From assembly GCA_023415715.1 (NCBI GenBank), contig JAEZJP010000206.1, forward strand, positions 19,736 through 83,735: a stretch of DNA of 64,000 nt. Reading direction: 5' to 3'. The notes beneath the pieces are model-generated. The model did not search any database. It saw only the letters and a list, made by a program, of their open reading frames with translations, and had not been told where the DNA came from. The position numbers and the translations under genes are program-made. Shown here in pieces: positions 1 through 9,300 of this stretch; positions within the stretch are counted from its first letter, which is position 1, and each line of letters opens with the position of its first letter. Origin of the DNA: Bacillota bacterium (GTDB lineage Bacteria > Bacillota > Clostridia > Christensenellales > Aristaeellaceae).

Positions 1-231
1 AATGGTATACAAAAAAGAAAACGACAACTCGTCATTATCACATTGAAAGAACACATACCCAGGCAAAAGGATGCTTTCTTCTGTTGTCTTTATTCCGTTT
101 TTACTTTTATGCTTATATTGCGAGACAGCCAAGGCCTGTATGCCTTCTCCTTTTTGAGTCAGCATGTGGGCAACAGCCTGCTCTGAACCGGTTTTACAAA
201 AAACGCAGCCGTAATACGGGTCATTCAGCAT
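1..231 (-). CDS. NusG/LoaP-like transcription antiterminator, N-terminal part (runs off the window)
   Basis: An open frame starts at an ATG (229-231) preceded by AGGGAG and continues without a stop to the window edge (77 residues visible). The residues resemble a NusG N-terminal (NGN) domain: an opening YYGCVFCKTGSEQAVA block, then a Lys-rich loop, then LLPGYVFF, matching the LFPGYVFV strand of NusG/RfaH/LoaP proteins. Family members bind RNA polymerase at the clamp and suppress pausing or termination; specialised paralogues in Firmicutes (LoaP) act on long operons, often for polysaccharides or natural products. The target would lie to the left, outside the window. The KOW domain cannot be seen. 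The identification rests on motif reading only. Confidence 0.72.
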   Translation of the reverse strand, partial: MLNDPYYGCVFCKTGSEQAVAHMLTQKGEGIQALAVSQYKHKSKNGIKTTEESILLPGYVFFQCDNDELSFSFLYTI

Positions 232-410
232 CAACCTGCTCCCTTCTGCCGCTTAGCGAATAGCCATGCCTTATAAGCTTTTTGGCATAGCTTCGCCATT
301 CGAAGCAATCTTCGAACAAAACCTCATATGTCCACAATCTTGAACGTGACTGAAACTCAGCGCACGCCGCAAAAGCTTCCTTGGAATCCTTTTAATAAAA
401 TATCTCCCCA

Positions 411-438
411 ATTGGTAAATAAATCAAAAATTACCAAT
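411..438. promoter_or_regulatory. 8-bp inverted repeat upstream of the NusG-like gene
   Basis: ATTGGTAA (411-418) and TTACCAAT (431-438) are perfect inverted arms separated by 12 bases in an AT-rich stretch. It could be an operator or part of a leader for the minus-strand antiterminator gene. I see no coding frame in the rest of 232-622. Confidence 0.35.
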
Positions 439-622
439 CAAGTAGAAAAATCATTATTATATTACCATAATTCACTTTTTTCGTCAAGTTATGACTAGAT
501 ACGTGCATATATACCTGTGTAAAATATTAGTTACAAAATTGTGAATAGTGAACCCAAAGTACACTTTTCTCCAATTCAATATGTCCAAACGCATTTTAAG
601 CATTTTGTCTTTCAATCTCCCG

Positions 623-651
623 TTGACAGACCATCCTGTATCGGCTATAAT
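623..651 (+). promoter_or_regulatory. Consensus sigma-A promoter of tRNA-Arg(CCG)
   Basis: TTGACA (623-628), a 17-base spacer and TATAAT (646-651) match the consensus exactly and end 24 bases before the tRNA. Confidence 0.85.
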
Positions 652-675
652 CAATAAGCCTTACTCAAGGCATAT

Positions 676-752
676 GTGCCCGTAGCTCAGTTGGATAGAG
701 CGTTGGACTCCGACTCCAAAGGTCACAGGTTCAAATCCTGCCGGGCATACCA
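676..752 (+). tRNA. tRNA-Arg (anticodon CCG)
   Basis: The cloverleaf can be folded by eye. The acceptor GTGCCCG pairs with CGGGCAT, the D stem is GCTC/GAGC, the anticodon stem TTGGA/TCCAA encloses loop CTCCGAC with anticodon CCG, and the T loop is TTCAAAT. The CCA end is encoded. A perfect promoter precedes it and a terminator follows. A degenerate copy of its 3' 32 bases lies at 10073-10104, beyond the large surface-protein gene. Confidence 0.95.
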
Positions 753-753
753 A

Positions 754-792
754 AACCCTTATCCCCTGTAAATACTAGGGATAAGGGTTTTT
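754..792 (+). terminator. Rho-independent terminator after tRNA-Arg(CCG)
   Basis: AACCCTTATCCC pairs with GGGATAAGGGTT around a short loop and is followed by a T run. It ends the tRNA transcript. Between here and the end of the surface-protein reading frame at 1005 I see no gene, only a weak GGCCT/AGGCC hairpin near 838-866. Confidence 0.85.
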
Positions 793-1004
793 CACATACC
801 TGATTTTTGTTATATTTTCATTTTACTTAGGCTCTAGGCCTGCTCATCGATAGGCCATTTTGTCAAATCAAGCACAATGAGCATGTTTATTTAGGCCAGA
901 ATGCCAGAAAAGATCACAGGAGATGGGCCAGCCTCCTTCGTCCTCCCCTATCCGCAACTGGCGGAGTTGGAAAAACGGAGAATTTTGCAAAGCCATCTCT
1001 GCTT

Positions 1005-1252
1005 TTATTTGACCGTAACCAGGCAGGCCGCCGTTTTGCCGTTGTTGCTTTTTGCGGTAATGGTGGCCGTACCTAAAGCCTTTGCAGTCACCTTGCCTGC
1101 AGTATCGCCCGTGGCAATGGATACGTTGCTGCTTATCCAGGTCAGCGTTTTGTTTTTTGCATCTGCCGGCATTACAGTGGCTGTCAGCTGATAGGCTGAG
1201 CCGATCAAAATGGATATACTGGTTTTACTCAATGTGACGCTGCTCACCGCAC
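1005..1252 (-). pseudogene. Frame-shifted tenth BIG_2 domain of the giant surface protein
   Basis: About 80 codons immediately downstream of the giant gene's stop encode an Ig-like BIG_2 domain in a different frame, ending in a stop at 1005. It is nearly identical to the in-frame domain encoded 1281 bases upstream. Aligning the two copies shows CCGGCACATCGG in the intact copy against CCGCACATCGG here, a one-G deletion at about 1249. Repair would extend the giant protein by one domain. Either a genuine truncation or an assembly error in repetitive DNA could explain it. Confidence 0.8.
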
Positions 1253-3331
1253 ATCGGTTACCGTGATCGTGCATCTAACCGATATACCGCTGGAGCTGAT
1301 GGCTGTGATGGTAGTGCTCCCCGGTGCCACGCCCGTCACCACGCCATTATTGACCGTAGCCGCGGCCTTATTGCTGCTGATCCATTGCACCGCAGGGTTG
1401 GATACCGAGGTTGGCGTAAGCGTCGCTTTCAGCGTGAGGGTCTTTTTTACATAAACTGTCGCACTGGTCAAGCTCAGCTTGATGCCTGTTACACCTCTCC
1501 CTGCGGAGACAACCGTAACTACAACCGAAGCTGCCTTTCTGCTGCCATCCGCCGCAGTTGCGGTGATGGTGGCAGTTCCTGTCTTGACGCCTGTGATCTT
1601 TCCGGTTGCATCCACCTTGGCAACAGCACTGTTGGAGCTGCTCCAGGAAACCTGCTTGATGATAGCATTGGTGGGCAGAACTCCAGCCGTTACCGTTGAT
1701 ACGGCCTGGCCAACACCTATGGTAATCTTCGGCAGGTTCAATGTGACGCTGGCAGCGGGCTGCCCGACCGTGACAGTGCATATAGCCTTTACGCCGCTGC
1801 CATCCTTGGCGGTTGCCGTAATCGTCGCTGTGCCAAGGCGGAGGCCGGTTACAACACCGGCAGAGCTTACCGTAGCTACGGCGGTATTGCTGCTGGCCCA
1901 TGATACCTGCTTGTCGAAAGCATCTGCAGGCAGAACTGTAATGCCCAACGTGACCGTTTTCCCCGGAATAACAGGAGCGCTCGTTCTGCTCAAAGTAAGC
2001 TGGGTCACATACTTCTTTACTGTCACCGTGCTTTGCCCATAAACGCCGCTGCCATCTTTGGCCGTTGCCCGGATGATAGCCGTTCCATATCCTACACTGG
2101 TGACAACACCATTTTGGTCGACAGTTGCCACCTTGCTGTTGGTTGTAGTCCAGTTGAAGGTGCGTATCGTTGCGTTTGTGGGCGTAATGTTTGCCTTAAG
2201 AGTTATTTTCTTTCCCAATACCTCGCCTTTTCCAATGGAAATGGTGGTGCTGGCGGGTGAGAGGGTAAGCGCGGTGATCTTGACTGGATTGACCGTAACC
2301 AAGCAGGCTGCCGTTTTGCCGTTGTTGCTTTTTGCGGTAATGGTGGCCGTGCCTAAAGCCTTTGCAGTCACCTTGCCTGTTGTATCGACCGTGGCAATGG
2401 TTACGTTGCTGCTTGTCCAGGTCAGCGTTTTGTTTTTTGCGTCTGCCGGCAATACAGTGGCTGTCAGCTGATAGGCCGAGCCAATCAAAATGGATATACT
2501 TGTTTTACTCAATGTGACACTGCTCACCGGCACATCGGTTACCGTGATCGTACATCTTGCCGATATACCGCTGGAGCTGATGGCTGTGATGGTAGCGCTC
2601 CCGGGGGCCACACCCGTCACGACGCCATTAGAGACGGTAGCCACAGCAGTATTGCTGCTGACCCATTGCACCGTAGAGTTTGATACCGAGGTTGGCGTTA
2701 TCGTCGCCTTGAGCGTGAGGGTCTTTTTTACATAAACTGTCGCACTGGTCAAGCTCAGCTTGATGCCTGTTACGCCGCTCCCTGCGGAGACAACCGTAAC
2801 TACAACCGAAGCTTGCTTTCCGCTGCCATCTGCCGCAGTTGCGGTGATGGTGGCAGTTCCTGTCTTGACGCCTGTGATCTTTCCGGTTACATCCACCTTG
2901 GCAACAGTACTGTTGGAGCTGCTCCAGGAAACCTGCTTGATAATAGCATTGGCGGGCAGGACCCCTGCCGTTACCGTTGATACGGCCTGGCCAACACCTA
3001 TGGTAATCTTCGGCAGGTTCAATGTGACGCTGGCAGCGGGCTGCCCGACAGTGACAGTGCATATAGCCTTTACGCCGCTGCCGTCCTTGGCGGTTGCCGT
3101 AATCGTCGCTGTGCCAAGGCGGAGGCCGGTTACAACACCGGCAGAGCTTACCGTAGCTACGGCGGTATTGCTGCTGGCCCATGATACCTGCTTGTCGGAA
3201 GCATCTGCAGGCAGAGCTGTAATGCCCAACGTGACCGTTTTCCCTGGAATAACAGGAACGCTTGTGCTGCTCAAAGTAAGCTGGGTCACATACTGCTTAA
3301 CAGTCACCGTGCATTGCCCATAAACACCGCT
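1005..3331. repeat. Tandem duplication of about 1.28 kb inside the BIG_2 coding region
   Basis: Blocks 1005-2050 and 2286-3331 are near-identical. Anchor words are offset by 1281 bases (427 codons) on the high-coordinate side, for example GATGCCTGTT at 1481 and 2762. Below about 1249 the offset is 1280, for example CCGTTTTGCC at 1031 and 2311. The duplicated unit encodes a run of four distinct BIG_2 domains, so the array grew by unequal crossing-over of a multi-domain block. Confidence 0.9.
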
Positions 3332-6300
3332 GCCGTCTTTGGCTGTTGCCCGGATAACAGCCGTACCCGCTTTCTTGCCTGTCACCAGACCCGCACTGCT
3401 GACCGTTGCAACAGCCGTGTTGCTGCTTGACCAGGTAACCTGCTTATTGGCGGCGTAGCCGGGGGTGAATGTTGTTGCCGGTGTAAACGTTTGATTAACG
3501 TAAACCGTCTTGCTGGATGGATTAAGAGAAATCGCGGAAATCTTTGTGGTATTACCACTTCCGGAAATGACATTGCCTGTCAGCGTACCATTGTTCACCA
3601 ATTCCCCATTAACCGTAAGGCTTGCGCCTTGGGCAATGGTCACCCTGCGTCCGGCCGGTATGATGTATCTGTTCCCCTCAGGCAGGACAAGGTTCCTTTG
3701 GATGACTGTATCCTTCTCCAAAGTATAAATATGATTGCTCCCTTTAAAGAACAACCCGCCTTGTACGGTAAGGCCACTTGCATAATACTGTTCTGTAAGT
3801 ACTACGCTGTGTTCAACAAAAATGGAGGAAGAGGCCCCGACCGCCTGCAAAGCGGTTGCGATAAGGATTCCGCGGCCTGAAATATACAGGGAACCGCCAG
3901 TCCACAAACCGGATGCGATGTTATGTGTACCTTCCTCCAGCACCACCTGCAGGGAGGAGCCGGATAGGCACTGAATATAGCCCACATTGCAGCCGCGCAG
4001 CGTCAATTGAGCGGTTTCACAATCCCAGGCCCAGCCACTACCCGAGATGTCCTCAAATAGATCATCCTGCAAATAGGACAAGTCACCGATATCCAGCCTT
4101 GACGGGGTTTCTATTTCTTTCAGAGAGCCGTTCTCATATAGAGCATGATTCCAACTTTCCTGCATATACACCGGAGTGCCATTTGCAGTTTTTGTACTGG
4201 CAACAAGGGCGTTCATGCCCCATGCGCGTATGCGGGCTTGCGTGCCGACAAAAGCAATGCGGTCATCCGCATAAATGCCTGCAAAACTTCCGTGTACAGC
4301 CAGGCTGCCGCTTCCGCCTATCTCGACCGATGCAGCTCTAATGGCAGTACCGTTTGCCTCCAGATTTAAAACATTATTTTGTGTATTATTCTCAAGTGAT
4401 ATTTGAAGCACAGCCGGTCCTGTGCTGACGATTGGGCCGCCTTCATAACCATTGAGCGTCAACAGGCTTGCTTCACAGTTCCAGGTCCATCCATCTCCGC
4501 TGATATCACTCTCAAAAAGCTCATAAGCGGTATGGCTTTCACCCCCAATGGTCAAATTGAAAGGTATTTTGAGGCTTGATATGCTTGACATTGCGCCATT
4601 TCTGTAAGACGCCTGCTCCATGCCGGATACATTTACAGGTTGCCCGTTTACCGTGATAGTGTCTTTGCTGAAAGCGGCAGTAGAGGCGGCCACTTTCATA
4701 TGAGTATCCGAACCGCTGATGACAATGGATGAAGAGGCATGTATACCATATGCGTTGGCTGATGTAACGCATATCAGCACTGTTCCGTGATTGATATACA
4801 CATTTCCCGAATCTGTAGACAAGCCGCGATACCCTTCGCCATACGCCTTTACACTGCCGCCGTTGATTGTAATATCACCGGCAGTTGTATATATGCTTCG
4901 GTGAGTGCCATTGGAGACGACAACGCCATCCTGAATTGTAATATTGCCCGTATTGGCGTGTATGCCATAACCACGGCTCCAGCCTGTCGGATCATAGCCC
5001 TCAGCTGTTAATGTACCGCCGCTTATGACGATATCACCGCCATCGGTACGCACGCCGCATTCCCCGCTTGTGTTAACAGTGCCTCCATCCATGGTGAAAT
5101 TTCCGTGGTAAGATTTTATGCCATGGCTATCGCTGTATCCTCTTCTTGCATTGGCGGTTACGTTGCCGCCATGGATAGCTACGCTGCCGTTATGTGCATA
5201 TATCGCGTTGGCGTTTGTCCGGGCGCTTGCTTCTACAGTTCCGCCCGAAATAATGATATCACCGGAACTGGAGCACAAGCCGCCATAGTAGCCGTCTGCT
5301 GTAATTTCGCCATCCAATATCGTGATGCCGCCGGAAGTTGCGTACAAGCCGTAACCATAGCTGCCATCACCATCAACTGTAAGTTTACCCTTTCCTGAAA
5401 CGATGATGGAAGGTGCTGAAACCCCGGGGCCATAATCATTGACTGCCGAATTTTCCGTGTCTTCGGTCAGCATCAGATTGAGAGTGGGGCCATTGTACGA
5501 TATCTTGCCTCCGTTATATCCTTGGAGCGTTAATAGTTTGGTTTCCCAGTCCCATGACCAGTCCGTTTTTGAAATACCCATGATAAGTGAGGAAGGGCCG
5601 TAGGTAGTTCCGCCAATCGTCAAACCGGAAGGCCCTTCAGCCTGGCGAAGCACCCCGCCATCATACAAAGCATACTTCCAGCCTGTAGTATCCGCCTGCT
5701 GCCCACCCGCATTGATGATGGCCGGGTCGAATGCCCTGCTATCCCCGACCGAGTCCACAAATGCAGTTCCGCCAATTCCGATTCCAAGAGCGCTTATGCC
5801 ATAAAACTTACCGCGTGCAATGACTGTGCCGCCGTTGATAGAAACGCTGCCGGAGGAATTAAGGCCGTAATAGCCGCCGCTTGCTGTAACAACACCGCCA
5901 TTGATGGTGATATCATCAGAAGTCACGATTCCATACGTGCCGTCCGCGGTGACCGTTCCGCCGCTCACTTCCAGGTCATCATAGGCGGTGATGGGATATC
6001 CGCTGCTGCTGGATATGTTTGCTACAAGGCTGCCGCCGGTGATTGTGATGTCACCGGTGGCTAATATACCGTTACAGCTTTTTAGACCGCTGCTGCTAAC
6101 CGTTACACTGCCACCCTGGATATATAAATTGCTCGTTTTTAGGCCATAGCCATAATCGCTGGCGTTTGCGATTGCTGTTACTGTACCGCCTGATATGGTA
6201 ACACTGCTTGCGGGCGCATAAATGCCGTATGCATTGTTGCTGTCACCTGCAGTGGCATTACCGACAGCCGTTACAACTCCGCTTTGTATCGTAACATCAC

Positions 6301-9300
6301 TTGCATATATTCCGTATCCATAGCTGCCCCCGGTTCCTGTTCCCGTTGCGGTCAGGCTGCCATTGCCCGAGATTATGAGTTTTCCTGTTTCAATTGCGCG
6401 GCTGCTGGTGCTTGTTACCGTGTTTTCTGTTCCATCCGCCAGTATCAATTGGAGGGGAGCTATATTTGATGCAGAGATAGCGCTTCCATTATATCCTTGC
6501 AGTGTAAGCGTAGTCTCTTCCCATTTCCATGCCCATCCATTCCCTGTGATGTCCTTGCCTAATTGGGCTTTTTCATAAGTGGCTCCGTCAATCGTAAGCC
6601 TGGTGGGGAGCACATATGTTATTATCATCTGTCCGCTTTGAAAAATTACACGGTTTAAGCCTGTCACATCCTTTGATTGCGCATAAGCCGTGATCTGTGT
6701 TTTGCTGAATGCGGCAGTGGAACCGGCCACATCCAGATACGTACCCGTTCCACTGACGTTAGTCGACCCGTAGGAATCTATGCCGTAACCCGAGTTGCTG
6801 CCGGATCCGCGGGATGTAACAGACCCGCCATCAATGTAGACCGCACCAAGGTCTGCGACAATACCATTCCCGAAATTACCGCTGCCGCTTCCGATGGCGG
6901 TAACCCATCCGCCTGTAACCGTTACATTTTCTTCGCATGCATGAATACCATAAGCGGAATACCCGGTTCCATTTGCGGTGACATTGCCGCCGTTGATCAT
7001 GCAGTTCTTAAATGCATACAGACCGTACGCGGTGCCCCCAACACTATTGCCCTGGGCGTTTACCACGCCGCTGTCGATCCTGATATTCCTGAGCGCATCA
7101 ATGCCAACGCTAGAGTAGCCGGCAGAGATGCCTGATGCATTCACCGTGCTGTTGCTGATTGTGATGTCGTTATTGCTTTCTATACCTTTACCCCACAGGC
7201 CGATGCCCTGAGCTGTTACCGTCCCACCTGTGATATTCACCAAGCCGTATGACATGATGCCGATTCCGTCCCTGCCCTCACCGGTGGCGGTCACCAAGCC
7301 TCCACTGATAGTAACATAGTTGCTGTTAAAGCCATAGCCATCGCTGCTGCCATTCCCAGTGGCAGACACTGTGCCGCCGCTGATTGATATGCCGCCACCA
7401 AGTGCATCAATCCCATTACCACTGACGGTATCATCACAAATTGCGGTTACCGTGCCGCCGGTGATGATGATGGAGACGTTAGCGTAAATGCCGCTGCAGT
7501 AGCTAATATTTGTGTTCGTGCTTCTGCCGGTTGCTGTCAATGTGCCACCGCTTACGACAATGTTCCCCGACGTTGTATGCATGCCATAACCTGGAACATT
7601 GGCCTGTGTGTTATTGCCGGTAACTGTTACCGTACCGCCCTGCATGGTAATACTGCCAGCCTTGATGGCAGACCCGTCAGTGGAAGTGACATCCAGTGAT
7701 CCGTCACCGTTGATTTGCAGGCTGCCACCGCTCAATACATGACCATTGATATTGCTTGTGCCTGTAAGCGTCAGGGCCAGCGTATCCGGACTTCCGCTTT
7801 GAATTGTGATGTTTCCGCTATTCAACTGAAGATCATAGACAGTCAAGTTGGTTACAGAGGCAGCAACCTGTATGCTTGCCGTATCGCTGCCGCCGCTTAC
7901 CGTCAGCCCGCTTTGAGTGATCTGCAAAAGATCGTCCGCATAGCTCCAGCCTTCTCCCGAACCCGCGCTCGCAGGCACACCATCCAAATAAAGAATGGGT
8001 GTGGAATCCATAATGGTCACGGTGAACGGGACGAAACGCGGTCCTTCGTACACAAAATACAGCGTATGCTCTCCGACTTCCAAACTATCCAGTTCAGGAA
8101 TGGAAAGGATTACTTCTTTGCGTATACCTTCAATTGGATCAATGACAATAGAATCGGCATGCGGAAATGTCAGCAGGCCCGTAATCCCTGCCAGCGGATT
8201 CTCCATCGGTAAAACTCTGACATGAATCGCGTCATGATTTGGACCGCTGCCTTCGTATTTGTCGTATACAGTACGTTCTGGCTGGAGCTGCACAACCGGG
8301 ACCGTATCCGCTACATTCAGCGAAAACAAAATATTGTCACCGCAGTCCAGGGTGAACGTCAAATCATATGGACCAGGAATCAGCGTTTTGAGATACACCT
8401 GCGACAACGTGACAGTATCGTTGGCAAATGTATATTCATTGCCCTCTGTCAACCCTTCGATCCCCACAAACGTACATCCTGACAACTGCAACCCTACGGT
8501 GATATCGCCGGGCGCAGCATGGTCAAAAACAGCGGATGAAGGTGTAAGCGCACCCGTGTTGGCGCCATCGTATACGACCACAATTACGGGGATGCTTCCG
8601 CCGGGGGCGAAAGCAAAGGTCAATTGGTTTTCCCCCAAAGGCAGCAGGCCGAGGGTCTCCTTGGGTATGGTTACCGTATCGTCAGAAACCGTATAATCGC
8701 TTCCCGCTTCCATGCCCACAATGCCGGAAAACGCGGTATTGTCCATGGCAAGCGTAAAGGTCAAATCCGTATAGTGCGGGCTGCCCTCTTTGATATTGTA
8801 TACCGTTCTTATGGGTGATACACTGAAAACAGGTGTGGTGTCAACGACTGTAATCTCTACAATCACCTGCTGGCTGTCGCTGAACTCCATTGTGAACTGA
8901 TGGGACCCGACAGCCAAGGAGGAAAGGTAACCGGTCAGTATTGCAACGCTTGTATCTAAAACCGTATAGTCAGTATCCAAAGTCATCCCGGAAATGCCGG
9001 TAAAGGTTACATCCTGCAAATCCGAAAGATCGATTACAACATCGGCATGTGCTGCCGCATCTGAATACAGATCAAAGGAATATTGAGTTTCTATATTCTC
9101 AACAGACATCAGCTGGGATACGCCTATCGGGCCAAATCTCTGCGTGAGGTTGATTTCAGGTTCATCCGACGGTTCCGGTGTTGGCTCATCTGCCACCACG
9201 GGTTCAATTGACAATATGGCCAGTGGATAATCACGCTCTTCCTGATAGTAGAACTGACTTGCTCCCCTATTCACTGTAACGAATGATGCAGCCTCATCCA

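Noticed and set aside
901..1191. Plus-strand 96-aa frame opposite the BIG_2 coding end
   Set aside because: It is antisense to the giant protein gene region and has a repetitive, Val/Ala-rich composition that mirrors BIG_2 codons. The same applies to the many plus-strand frames across 1244-9940.
4600..7800. Possible CRISPR-like or tandem array in the repetitive region
   Set aside because: Repeats are irregular, protein-coding (Gly-rich beta-helix turns) and lack constant repeat and spacer lengths. No cas genes are present.
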